Shown in pieces: positions 1 through 8,516 of a stretch of 64,000 nt of DNA. Position 1 is the first letter of the stretch, and each line of letters opens with the position of its first letter. The notes under the pieces were generated by a model, which was given only the letters and a program-made list of their open reading frames with translations, was not told the DNA's origin and made no database searches. Position numbers and translations under genes: made by a program. Source of the DNA: Salinibacterium sp. NK8237 (GTDB taxonomy: Bacteria; Actinomycetota; Actinomycetes; Actinomycetales; Microbacteriaceae); NCBI RefSeq assembly GCF_015864955.1, contig NZ_JADYWE010000002.1, positions 4,326 to 68,325 on the forward strand, written 5' to 3'.

Positions 1-81
1 TGTGGAAACTTACCGCCGTGGTGGACAACACCGTCTACCGTCGAAGACACCCCCCTGAACACTTCGATGCGGAGACCCCCT

Positions 82-1539
82 ATGCGCACGTCCCTACTAA
101 AAACCGCGGCCACACTAGTGGCCGCAACAGCACTTCTGGCGGGTGCACTCTCGGGGAGTGCACCCGCCGAAGCATTTCCGGCAAGCAATAAGCAGGCTGT
201 GCTCGATCTGCTGTCGGAGGTGGAAGGCCAGTCGATAGTTTCTGGCCAACACAATAAGGAACCGGCGACAGGGGCATCCGCCTATACGAAGCAGGTTCAC
301 GACATCACTGGCGTGTATCCGGGGTTGTGGGGTGGCGATCTTCAATTCCGCAGTGAAGATATCGCTAACCGTCAAGTCATCGTCAATCAGGCAAAAACTG
401 AGTGGGCGAATGGCTCTCTTGTCACGCTGTCGTGGCATGTCTGCCCGCCAACTGGACCCAGCTCGTGCCAGTTTGAGGGCGGAGTTAAGTCAAATATCAG
501 CGACTACCAGTTCTCACAGATCATCACTGAGGGCACGGCGCTCAACGCTGCGTGGAAGCAGCGTCTTGATGAAGCCGTTCCCTATCTCCAGCAGCTCAAA
601 GATGCTGGCGTTCCCATCTTGTTCCGCCCCCTCCACGAAATGAACGAAAGCTGGAACTGGTGGGGTGCACGGCCGGGCAGCGACGGCACCGCACGCCTCT
701 ACCAAATCACCCGCGACTATCTAGAGGACACCAAGGGTCTCGATAATCTGCTGTGGGTCTGGAACGTTCAAGATAATCCTGCCGGTGGCTGGGCCAACTA
801 CTACCCGGGCGATGACTACGTGGATGTTGTCACCCTGGATGCCTGGTACAAAGGTTTGCCGAGCACCAGCGACTACCAGCAAATCAAATCCATCGCCGGC
901 TCGAAGCCCATCGCGCTGGGCGAACTAGGCAAGATGCCAACCGAGTCCATGCTCAACAGCCAACCTGACTGGACCTACTTCATGCTCTGGTCCGAACAGC
1001 TGCTCGGCTCCAATACCGATGCCGAAATTAGGGCCACCTATTCGAACCTGCGCGTGCTCACTCAGGGAGAGTTCTCGCTCGGCACCGGCACCGGCACCGG
1101 CACAGATCCCGACCCCGGCACCGGCGGAACGCCGCTTCCGGCCGAATCGCGAGGAGCGATCGTTGGACTCGCCGGAAAGTGTGTGGATGTTGCCGCATCA
1201 GGCACAGCCAACGGAACCGCCGTGCAGCTCTACACCTGCGCAACCGGGGTCGCTCAAACGTGGATCGTCGGCACTGATGGAACTATTAGCAACCCCAACT
1301 CCGGCAAATGTTTAGACGTCTCGGCGAGCGGCACCGCAAACGGAACCGTCGTGCAACTGTGGGACTGCAACGGAACGGGCGCGCAACAGTGGTCGTACAA
1401 CTCCAGCACGCGAGAACTCCGCAACCCCAATTCCGACAAGTGTCTCGACGTTACGGGCAACAACTCTGCCAACAGCACTCGACTACAAATTTGGCAGTGC
1501 GCAGCAACGGCAAACCAGCAGTGGACGCTGCCTAGCTAG
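82..1539 (+). CDS. Secreted GH26 endo-beta-1,4-mannanase with C-terminal ricin-type lectin domain
   Basis: Predicted to hydrolyse beta-1,4-mannans outside the cell. A Sec signal peptide (about residues 1-31) is followed by a GH26 barrel. HEMNESWNWW carries the expected acid/base Glu186, and ALGELGKMP carries the nucleophile Glu281. A Gly-Thr/Asp-Pro linker (about 334-351) leads to a ricin-B/CBM13 domain (about 355-485) with repeated GKCLDV and QxW motifs. The ATG at 82 is chosen over the one at 67 because GGAG sits 7 bases before it. No mannose-use genes adjoin it. Its 3' end overlaps the convergent kinase gene by 8 bp. Family assignment is firm; exact polysaccharide is inferred. Confidence 0.9.
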   Translation: MRTSLLKTAATLVAATALLAGALSGSAPAEAFPASNKQAVLDLLSEVEGQSIVSGQHNKEPATGASAYTKQVHDITGVYPGLWGGDLQFRSEDIANRQVIVNQAKTEWANGSLVTLSWHVCPPTGPSSCQFEGGVKSNISDYQFSQIITEGTALNAAWKQRLDEAVPYLQQLKDAGVPILFRPLHEMNESWNWWGARPGSDGTARLYQITRDYLEDTKGLDNLLWVWNVQDNPAGGWANYYPGDDYVDVVTLDAWYKGLPSTSDYQQIKSIAGSKPIALGELGKMPTESMLNSQPDWTYFMLWSEQLLGSNTDAEIRATYSNLRVLTQGEFSLGTGTGTGTDPDPGTGGTPLPAESRGAIVGLAGKCVDVAASGTANGTAVQLYTCATGVAQTWIVGTDGTISNPNSGKCLDVSASGTANGTVVQLWDCNGTGAQQWSYNSSTRELRNPNSDKCLDVTGNNSANSTRLQIWQCAATANQQWTLPS

Positions 1540-3058
1540 TTGGCGTTGAGGCGGAGACTCCCGAAACCAGTGGTAACCACAGCTCGAACGTGGCACCGCC
1601 GCCGGGAGTCTCCTTCAGCGAGACAGCGCCGCCATGCTGGACTGCGATTTCCAGCGTGACGGCCAGACCGAGACCGGCACCGTCATGACTGTGTCGCACC
1701 CGCGAAGGATCGGAGCGATAGAAGGGCTGGAAGATTTTGTCTCGCTCCTCTTCGGCAACACCGGGTCCATGATCCACGACACTGATGATGGCCTCGGTGT
1801 CGGTAGCGCTCGCGACGACTTCGATAGGAGTGTTCGCGGGTGTATGCCGGCACGCATTCGCGACAAGGTTCAGCAACGCCTGATGCAACTGGGCTGGGTT
1901 GCCCACGAGGCGAGCTGAACCCGCAACCCCCAACGCAGTGGCTGCGGCCAGCTCCGCGGCAATCTCACGTTCGGGAAAAGCGACGCGCACATCGTCGACA
2001 ACATTGAGGGCTACCTCGGCGAGGTCAACCTCGACGCGCACAGCCTCAACAGGTTTGCCATCTCGGGCGAGCTGAATCATCGAACTCACGAGCGTGTTCA
2101 GCCGGATGCTCTCATCCCCCACGCGGGACATTGCCCGGTCGAGCGCGCCCGGCGCCGTCAACATCTGCTGGGCGTACAGGTCGCTGTAGCCCTTGAGCGC
2201 CGTGAGCGGGGTGCGGAATTCGTGGGCGACATCCGCCAACAGACGCCGCATATCGTTGCGGGCCCGGGTGGCATCGGTGGTCGACTGTTCGCGCTCGGCC
2301 AGAGCTTCACGCAACCGATTCACCATGCGATCGAGGTCGGCGGAGAGCTCGGAGATCTCGCGCGAGCCGCCGGCGGCGGTGATGGGAGTGTCGAGTGCCC
2401 CATTCGCGATGCGAGTGACGCCTTCGGTCACGGTAGCCAGCGGACGGGTGAGTTGACGGGCTAAGAACCATGCGACTGCCGCTTCGAGCAGAGCAATGAT
2501 GATCCCGCCGAGCACGAGAGTGCTGCGCAGGCTGGCAATCGCTGCGTTGTACGAATCGAGTGACAGAGCAGTCACATGCACGAGACCGTCAGAATCGGGG
2601 GCGAGCAGCACACGGTAGCTCTCGACGTTGATGATTGTTCGCGCCTGGGTGCCCGCAAAAGAACTGGTAGCAGCATCCGAAAACGGGTTCTCGCCACCAT
2701 CACTGTCGTGCATCACACCGTCGGCGCTGACAGCGAACTGCACCGGGAGAGCGGCGTCGGTCGACTCCAGAGCATCCGCTGGGTCGGCGTCGTTATTGGT
2801 GGCGGGTGCTTCATCGACCGGAGGTATCGGCGGGGCCTCTGTGCCATCGGGCGCTGCCGGGGCATCCACACCATCGGGCGTTGTTGCTGGAGGGCGTGCC
2901 ACGATCAGTTCGGCGCGGGTGAGTTCCGCATCCAGCTCCGCTAAGCGGTGGGAGCGCTCGCTGATATCGACAGCGAACGCGAACGCGAGAAAGCCCACGA
3001 TGATCGTTGCAAGAATCGGAAGCAGCAACATCCACCGCAGTGGAAGTCGCCTCATCAT
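1532..3058 (-). CDS. Membrane sensor histidine kinase (TCS-1)
   Basis: Senses an unknown extracytoplasmic signal and phosphorylates the regulator encoded just upstream. Membrane segments at about 10-30 and 180-200 bracket a roughly 150-residue outer domain whose first half is rich in Pro, Asp and Ala. Then come a HAMP linker, a HisKA domain with phosphoacceptor His279 in VAHEFRTPL, and an HATPase domain with NACRHTP and GAGLGLAV boxes. The 508-residue length is normal. Its start overlaps the regulator stop by 4 bp, so the two are translationally coupled. The ligand cannot be read from sequence; the neighbouring YHYH and redox genes suggest a metal or redox cue. Confidence 0.92.
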   Translation of the reverse strand: MMRRLPLRWMLLLPILATIIVGFLAFAFAVDISERSHRLAELDAELTRAELIVARPPATTPDGVDAPAAPDGTEAPPIPPVDEAPATNNDADPADALESTDAALPVQFAVSADGVMHDSDGGENPFSDAATSSFAGTQARTIINVESYRVLLAPDSDGLVHVTALSLDSYNAAIASLRSTLVLGGIIIALLEAAVAWFLARQLTRPLATVTEGVTRIANGALDTPITAAGGSREISELSADLDRMVNRLREALAEREQSTTDATRARNDMRRLLADVAHEFRTPLTALKGYSDLYAQQMLTAPGALDRAMSRVGDESIRLNTLVSSMIQLARDGKPVEAVRVEVDLAEVALNVVDDVRVAFPEREIAAELAAATALGVAGSARLVGNPAQLHQALLNLVANACRHTPANTPIEVVASATDTEAIISVVDHGPGVAEEERDKIFQPFYRSDPSRVRHSHDGAGLGLAVTLEIAVQHGGAVSLKETPGGGATFELWLPLVSGVSASTPTS

Positions 3059-3756
3059 GATTCCTCGCGGAGAACATATCCGACGCCGCGTCGCGTGTGG
3101 ATGAGAGGCGAATGGCCGTCATCGAGCTTGCGTCGCAGGTAGCCGATGTAGAGCTCGACCACGTTCTCACTGCCCGTGAAGTCTTCGTTCCAGACCTCGA
3201 CAAGAATCTGCGCCTTCGACAGAACGACGCCGCGATTGCACATTAGGTAGTGGAGGAGGCGAAACTCGGTGGCCGAGAGGTCGACGGGGTTGCCGGCGCG
3301 ACGGGCTTGGTGGCCGGCGAGATCAAGGGTAAGCGAGCCAACCTGCAGCATGGTTGTAGCCGTGCTCGGTTTGGTGCGACGCAAAATGGCGGCAACCCGA
3401 AACACCAGCTCATCCACGGTGAACGGCTTCGTGAGGTAATCGTCGCCGCCCGTAGCGAAGCCTCGGATGCGATCCTCTGGTTCTGCAAGCGCGGTGAGGA
3501 ACAAAATGGGTGTTGTCGAGCCCGTGGCTCGTAAACGCCGACAGACTTCGAGGCCGTCAATGCCGGGCAGCATGACATCGAGGACGATGAGGTCGGCTGG
3601 CTTAGCGAGAGCTGCTGTGAGAGCATCATGCCCGTCGGCAACATGAGCTACCGAGTAGTTCTGAAACTCCATAGCCGTGACAATGACATCGCTGATTGCC
3701 GCGCTGTCCTCGGCTACGAGAATGCGATGAGAGGGCAAATTCGGGGTGAGCTCCAC
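3055..3756 (-). CDS. OmpR/PhoB-family response regulator (TCS-1)
   Basis: Transcription regulator partnered with the kinase downstream. The receiver domain (about 10-125) has acidic residues AEDS, phosphoacceptor Asp60 in VLDVMLPGIDGLE, and the switch Thr and Lys in LTALAE and LTKPF. The winged-helix DNA-binding domain (about 135-230) ends with the usual HTRRGVGYVLR wing. It diverges from the YHYH1-YHYH2-HupE operon across about 80 bp that contain regularly phased repeats, so it probably controls that operon and itself. Confidence 0.93.
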   Translation of the reverse strand: MELTPNLPSHRILVAEDSAAISDVIVTAMEFQNYSVAHVADGHDALTAALAKPADLIVLDVMLPGIDGLEVCRRLRATGSTTPILFLTALAEPEDRIRGFATGGDDYLTKPFTVDELVFRVAAILRRTKPSTATTMLQVGSLTLDLAGHQARRAGNPVDLSATEFRLLHYLMCNRGVVLSKAQILVEVWNEDFTGSENVVELYIGYLRRKLDDGHSPLIHTRRGVGYVLREES

Positions 3757-3778
3757 CGCCCGAATCTAGCAAGAAAAA

Positions 3779-3818
3779 CTGTGGCCGTGCTGTGGCCATT
3801 TCCACAGTGTCACCACAG
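3779..3818. promoter_or_regulatory. Probable response-regulator binding array between TCS-1 and YHYH genes
   Basis: CTGTGG occurs at 3779-3784 and 3790-3795, exactly 11 bp apart. Its complement CCACAG occurs at 3802-3807 and 3813-3818, again 11 bp apart. OmpR-family dimers typically bind direct repeats about one helical turn apart, so this is a good candidate operator for the adjacent regulator. The repeats are seen directly; the binding is inferred. Confidence 0.6.
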
Positions 3819-3840
3819 GTAGACAACCGAGTCTGTGATC

Positions 3841-4920
3841 ATGAACACAACTGTACGGCGCGACATCCGCCTCAAACGTCCCCCGCTGTTCGCGGGCGTG
3901 CTCGTCTTGTCAGCCCTCGCGCTGGCTGCGTGCGCTTCAGCTGACACCACCACCTCGACTGACGACGCGACCACTGCCGTTACGGCGGGCCTCGATCTTG
4001 ACCTATTCGTCGATGGTGCGATCGTCGACGAAGCCACCACCGTGGACTGCACCCTCACCGGTGGCACCGAAACCACCTGCTACGAGATCACAATCTCGGG
4101 CGACCCCACCGACCACGACATTGGGCCCTTCTGCCCCGACACGACATCGACATCAGCGGATGACGCGGGCATTTGGTTCGACGGCGACGAGGTATACGAC
4201 CTCGACGGTGAGTTCATCGCCAACCTCGCCGAAACCTACGGGGATGACGGCTGGCACATGTATGACGAAGACGGCAACGTCTACGTCACCGACACGATCG
4301 AAGCCTTCGAGGCTGCCGCTCGCCCCGACGTCGACCCGGCCTACCAGAATTACTGCATCGAGGGCAGCTTCGACTTCCTCGAAAACGGTGAGGCTATTCA
4401 AACAACAGTCTTGATTCCGACCACGCCAGTACTCGCTGACGAGTCGTACACAACTCAGGGCAACCTGGGTGTCACTCTCGACGGCGTCATCATTGCGGCA
4501 TCCGCTCCGGTCGACGCCATTCTTGGTGCGTACACGATCGCAGCTTTCGATGACTGTGGTGCACACTTCAACCCCTTCGAGGGCTACCACATGCACGGTG
4601 CGACTGGCTGCTCCGAGGTTGGTGACGCCGCAGACGGTGAAACCGCCATCTTCGGTTACGCGATGGACGGCTTTGCCGTGCACAGCGCCTACACCGACGA
4701 CGAACTCGCCGATGTCGAACTCGACGAGTGCAACGGACACACCACCGACGAACTCGGTTACCACTACCACGCCAATTCTGCGGCAGACAATATGGTAATC
4801 GAGTGCTTCATGGGCCAGACCGTTGCCGGTGACGAAGAAGGCGCTGGCGGTCCGCCCGCCGGGGGCGCTCCAGACGGTGGTGCTCCGCCCGAGGATGCTC
4901 CTGACGGCGCCAACGGATAA
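3841..4920 (+). CDS. YHYH-domain lipoprotein 1
   Basis: Predicted surface lipoprotein of the YHYH family (PF14240), whose biochemical role is not established. The signal peptide ends in LALAAC, giving lipidated Cys31. The C-terminal half carries GYHMHG (about residues 249-252) and LGYHYHA (about 307-310). Conserved Cys/His context in DDCGAHF, DECNGH and IECFMGQ is compatible with metal binding. The tail is rich in Gly, Pro and acidic residues. The in-frame GTG at 3835 is an alternative start. It is first in an operon with a paralogue and a HupE-like protein. Family call is solid, function inferred. Confidence 0.85.
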   Translation: MNTTVRRDIRLKRPPLFAGVLVLSALALAACASADTTTSTDDATTAVTAGLDLDLFVDGAIVDEATTVDCTLTGGTETTCYEITISGDPTDHDIGPFCPDTTSTSADDAGIWFDGDEVYDLDGEFIANLAETYGDDGWHMYDEDGNVYVTDTIEAFEAAARPDVDPAYQNYCIEGSFDFLENGEAIQTTVLIPTTPVLADESYTTQGNLGVTLDGVIIAASAPVDAILGAYTIAAFDDCGAHFNPFEGYHMHGATGCSEVGDAADGETAIFGYAMDGFAVHSAYTDDELADVELDECNGHTTDELGYHYHANSAADNMVIECFMGQTVAGDEEGAGGPPAGGAPDGGAPPEDAPDGANG

Positions 4921-4975
4921 CCCGAGCCGCGCCAGCAACTGAATTGTTTCTAAAGAAGCCCTCTGGAGAATCGCT

Positions 4976-6055
4976 ATGAAAACATCCATCCCCCGAGTGG
5001 TGGTGCCGTTGGCCTGTCTCGCGCTACTGCTGAGCGCGTGCGCGGCAGTCGACGACACGACCGAGAGCAGCACTGACTCAACGTCGTCAACGGCAGCCAC
5101 AGAGATGGCCGGCCTGTTCGCCGACGAAGCGTTGACGTCAGACGCGATCACCGTTGACTGCACGCTCTCCAACGGCAGCGAGTCAACGTGCTACCAATTC
5201 GAGGTCGCGAGTCTCTCATCAGCGGTCGATACTGAGGGTCCGTTCTGCCCCGAAACCACCACAGATGAGGGTGGAATTTGGGTCTGGGATGGGGACGAAC
5301 CTGGTCTCTACGCGCTCGATGAAGACTTCTGGGCCCTCATGGAGTCGCAAGGCTTCGAGTTCGCTGACGCGGATGGCGACATCACGATCGTGGACCCTGC
5401 TGGCGGAACTCCGTCGTCATCGACGACAGAGAATTCCTGCCTGCAGGCCACGCCGGATGATAGCTATCACCTGCAAGTGCTGATCCCCACGACGCCCGAG
5501 CTTCTTGACGAAGTAACGGACCTCTCGGTGATCTCGCAGATCGGTCTCGCCTTTGACGGTGTAACTATCTTCGGCGACGCTCCCTCGGTGCTCGACACTG
5601 GCGGACTCCCGGCGCTTGATGCCTGTGGTGGACACATCGACCCCTCGGGTTACTACCACTGGCATTTTGGTGCCGAGTCGATTCAGTCGATCTTGGATGC
5701 CGCGGGTGCGAACGTAACCTGTGCGATCGAGCAAGATAACGAAGCTCCCGTCGCGCTCGCCTACGACGGCTACGTGATCTACGGCTCAGAAGAGGATGGC
5801 GCAGTACCTACCGACCTCGATGAGTGCGGCGGCCACGTTTCTGACACCGAAGAGTTCGGTGAGGTGTACCACTACCACCTCAGCACCGACGCATCCAACC
5901 TGCCGCTGTGCCGAGTGGGGGCAACGGCAGAGGTAACACTCTCTAGTCCCGACGGCGACAACGTCGCGTTGCCGAACGGCACCGCTGGTGGCGGAGGCGG
6001 CGCACCCGGTGACGGTGGCCCGCCCGACGGCGAAGCTCCTGACCAAGGAAACTAG
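4976..6055 (+). CDS. YHYH-domain lipoprotein 2
   Basis: Paralogue of the preceding gene. The lipobox LLSAC gives lipidated Cys22. The mature domain opens with the same pattern as its neighbour (CTLSNGSESTCYQF here, CTLTGGTETTCYEI there). The histidine motifs are YYHWHF (YHWH at 227-230) and VYHYHL (298-301), with DACGGHIDP and DECGGH nearby. The C-terminal tail is a Gly/Pro/acidic stretch like that of the first protein, perhaps a wall spacer or metal-rich tail. GGAG lies upstream of the ATG. The stop is 3 bp before the next gene, so the three genes are probably co-translated. Function is unknown. Confidence 0.85.
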   Translation: MKTSIPRVVVPLACLALLLSACAAVDDTTESSTDSTSSTAATEMAGLFADEALTSDAITVDCTLSNGSESTCYQFEVASLSSAVDTEGPFCPETTTDEGGIWVWDGDEPGLYALDEDFWALMESQGFEFADADGDITIVDPAGGTPSSSTTENSCLQATPDDSYHLQVLIPTTPELLDEVTDLSVISQIGLAFDGVTIFGDAPSVLDTGGLPALDACGGHIDPSGYYHWHFGAESIQSILDAAGANVTCAIEQDNEAPVALAYDGYVIYGSEEDGAVPTDLDECGGHVSDTEEFGEVYHYHLSTDASNLPLCRVGATAEVTLSSPDGDNVALPNGTAGGGGGAPGDGGPPDGEAPDQGN

Positions 6056-6058
6056 GTA

Positions 6059-7210
6059 GTGCACCACAGCACCACAGCACGATCCGCACGGCGCGGTGGG
6101 TTCTCGCCTCTGGCGAGGCTCACCGTGCTGGCCGGGCTTATCGTTGCAACGCTAGCCTTCGTCATGCCGACTGCGGCATACGCTCACGACGGTACGAGTG
6201 AAGCCCTCATTCTTACCGTCGATCAGGGGCGAGTTGTCGGGACCGGACTCGTCGAATTCGCCGAACTGGGACTCGAAGACACCAGCGGCGACGGCCTGAT
6301 CGATGCCACCGAACTGAGTGAGCAAGAAGCGACCGTTGCAGGAACGCTCGTCGGTACCGTTCGCGACAACATCACTCTGACGATCAACGGCGAAGCGCTC
6401 GAGATTATCGGAGCGGGGCTCTCGTTCCAAGGAGCAACCGCTGATGCCGAGCTCGAAGCATCCGAATATGTGGGCGTAGCTTTCGCCACGGCAGAGTTCG
6501 AGGGCGAGCTGGATGAACTGGCCGTGACGTGGACGTTCCCGTCACCCAGCAACGCCATCCTGCTCTCCGATGCCGACGGCGCCGTTCTCGGACACCTCAG
6601 CGACGACGGCGCAGTGACCTTCACCCTCGGCGCCTGGGCGACCGCCAGCTCCTTTCTGCTGCAGGGCTTCGAGCACATTCAGTTCGGCCCTGACCACCTC
6701 CTCTTTCTTATCGTGCTCGCGCTGGGCGTAGTCGGCGTCAAGAAGGGTCGCGCCGTGTGGTGGCCCGCCATCAAACTCGTGACCGCGTTCACCGTCGGGC
6801 ACGCGATCAGCCTCTGCCTTGCCTACTTCAGCATTGTGTCGATTCCTGCGGGCATCGTTGAACCGCTCATCGCCCTCTCCATCGTTGCCGCCGCGGTTCT
6901 CGCACTCCGACGAAAAGCCGGCGAATACCGCTGGTGGATCGCAGGCGTCGTCGGTTTGGTGCACGGTCTCGGCTTTGCATCCAGCCTCTCCGAACTCGGG
7001 CTCGTCACCTCTGACCACGTCATTGCGCTCATCTGCTTCAACCTCGGAATCGACATTGCACAGACCATCGTCGTGCTGCTCGTGCTCGCCGTTGCGGCAG
7101 TGCTGACTCGACTGGTGCCCAAACGCTTCGAAATCATTCGGGTCAGCGCGAGCATTGCGATCGGGCTCATCGGACTCTATTGGACCGTCACGCGGGTGTG
7201 GCCGTTCTAA
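6059..7210 (+). CDS. HupE/UreJ-type membrane protein with extracytoplasmic EF-hand loop
   Basis: Starts at GTG three bases after the previous stop. A signal peptide ends around AYAHDG. The outer domain (about 43-200) contains DTSGDGLIDATE (74-85), a textbook EF-hand calcium loop with acidic or Ser ligands at positions 1, 3, 5, 9 and 12. The C-terminal half has about six or seven membrane segments opened by GFEHIQFGPDHLLFLIVL, typical of HupE/UreJ_2 proteins. Relatives are linked to nickel/hydrogenase or urease loci, but neither enzyme is present here. Metal or redox-related transport is an inference. The 3' end overlaps convergent apbE by 4 bp. Confidence 0.85.
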   Translation: MHHSTTARSARRGGFSPLARLTVLAGLIVATLAFVMPTAAYAHDGTSEALILTVDQGRVVGTGLVEFAELGLEDTSGDGLIDATELSEQEATVAGTLVGTVRDNITLTINGEALEIIGAGLSFQGATADAELEASEYVGVAFATAEFEGELDELAVTWTFPSPSNAILLSDADGAVLGHLSDDGAVTFTLGAWATASSFLLQGFEHIQFGPDHLLFLIVLALGVVGVKKGRAVWWPAIKLVTAFTVGHAISLCLAYFSIVSIPAGIVEPLIALSIVAAAVLALRRKAGEYRWWIAGVVGLVHGLGFASSLSELGLVTSDHVIALICFNLGIDIAQTIVVLLVLAVAAVLTRLVPKRFEIIRVSASIAIGLIGLYWTVTRVWPF

Positions 7211-7986
7211 GAGGCTGAAGCTAAGGCACTCACGAGCCCTGGTGTCGCCCGCAAGTCTCCCGCACGATCTACCGTGATGACGTCGACATCCCAACGATCA
7301 GTAACATCGTCGAGAGCAGCCTGGCCACCCGCCACGATCGTTGTCGCCAGAACATCGGCGGTCACAATGTCATTCGCGACGACACTGACCTGCACGAACT
7401 CGGCAGGCTCAGAACTACCGCCGCGCCAAATGTGATCGCCGCGTTGAGCGCTGCCCGAGGTCGCGATCGCGCGCCGCGGATGCCGCAACTCCAGCGAACA
7501 CAAGAGCTGCGTTGGGGCGGCAGGGTCGGCGATCCCGGCACGCAGAAGCGCGGGCGCGAGTTGCCCGGCCGAAGAGGTGACCGCGGTGGCTGCGCCGGTG
7601 GGAGAGACGAGGATGTCGCCACCCACGTTGATGCTCCATTGCGGGCATCCGACCGACGTGAGGTATTCGCCAGCCTGCTCAATCGCTTCGGCCTTGACGA
7701 TCCCGTTGAGGTCAATTGTGCCGTCGGGACGGTGTGGACTAAACAGCCCCGCCGTCTCGTTGCGCCAGGTGAGCGCTCGAGCGTAACTGGCGAGAAGCTC
7801 AGCGCTGGCGCTGGGCAAGACCAGTTGACCGGTCGCGAGCTTGCTGAGTTCTGACTCGGGGCGGTACAGGCTGAAACGCTCGTCGATCAGGGAAAAGATG
7901 CGTTCGAGCGCTGCAACTTCTGACGCCCAGTCCTGCGGTAGCTCGATGGACGCGACCGTGCCCATCGTCTGAAACGTGTGGCGCAT
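7207..7986 (-). CDS. apbE: FAD:protein FMN transferase (ApbE family)
   Basis: Attaches FMN from FAD covalently to a Thr in FMN-binding domains of exported proteins. Recognisable pieces are the opening HTFQTMGTVASIEL, INVGGDILV, AIATSG, and the metal-binding region near TADVLATTIVAGG. At 259 residues it is a compact version without an obvious signal peptide. It is last in the run FRD-FMN-FRD-FMN-ApbE, overlapping its neighbour by one base. It is the only flavin transferase in the window, so it probably modifies both nearby FMN-binding proteins. Confidence 0.88.
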   Translation of the reverse strand: MRHTFQTMGTVASIELPQDWASEVAALERIFSLIDERFSLYRPESELSKLATGQLVLPSASAELLASYARALTWRNETAGLFSPHRPDGTIDLNGIVKAEAIEQAGEYLTSVGCPQWSINVGGDILVSPTGAATAVTSSAGQLAPALLRAGIADPAAPTQLLCSLELRHPRRAIATSGSAQRGDHIWRGGSSEPAEFVQVSVVANDIVTADVLATTIVAGGQAALDDVTDRWDVDVITVDRAGDLRATPGLVSALASAS

Positions 7987-8516
7987 CAGGCACCCGCCGC
8001 ATCTAGAGCAGACTGCAGCGACGCCAAGTACGCGTCAGCCGTGTACGTCGCGCCGCTTACATTCGCCACGTCGGCAGTCTGCGATTCGATCACTGCGGCG
8101 CGCAGAATGGGGATCGCCTCGTTGCTGATCTGAGCCGACCGGCCCGTCGCGGTTAGCTGCAAGGTCGCAACGTCGGCGATGGTTCCCGCACTAATGGTCA
8201 CAGCGACCTGCACGTCGCCGTAGCGGGTCGTAACCGTCGCGCCGGAGTAGGTGCCATCGGCCGGACCGGTCGGTTCTGCGTCTTCGGACGGCACCTCGTC
8301 GGTTGCCGTCTCGTCGGCCGCAGCATCGTCATCTGTCACGTTGGGGACGGTGTCGTCAGCGGCGTCCGACTCGGACGCGTCGGTTTCGGCGCCGGTGTCC
8401 GTAGACAGAACGAGTGAGGTCGCATCACCGGCAATAACGGTGGCGCCTGCCTGGTAGCCAAGAACAAGAACACTCAGTGACGCCAGAATGCTGCCTAAAA
8501 CTGCTCGGGTTCTCAC
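7986..8516 (-). CDS. Exported FMN-binding domain protein A
   Basis: Single-domain flavoprotein predicted to carry covalent FMN on the outer face of the membrane. An N-terminal hydrophobic anchor/signal is followed by a long Asp/Thr/Glu-rich linker (about 35-80) and an FMN_bind domain (PF04205). The domain ends in VSGATYTADAY, where Thr157 of SGAT is the expected flavinylation site. It overlaps the flavocytochrome gene by 4 bp and apbE by 1 bp, an arrangement suggesting electron transfer from the flavocytochrome to this flavin. Confidence 0.87.
   Translation of the reverse strand: MRTRAVLGSILASLSVLVLGYQAGATVIAGDATSLVLSTDTGAETDASESDAADDTVPNVTDDDAAADETATDEVPSEDAEPTGPADGTYSGATVTTRYGDVQVAVTISAGTIADVATLQLTATGRSAQISNEAIPILRAAVIESQTADVANVSGATYTADAYLASLQSALDAAGA

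Noticed and set aside
1..66. End of an upstream gene at the window start
   Set aside because: No open frame with coding character; only 66 bp available.
4153..5172. 339-residue minus-strand ORF
   Set aside because: Shadow of the two YHYH genes, which have signal peptides, lipoboxes and family motifs on the + strand.
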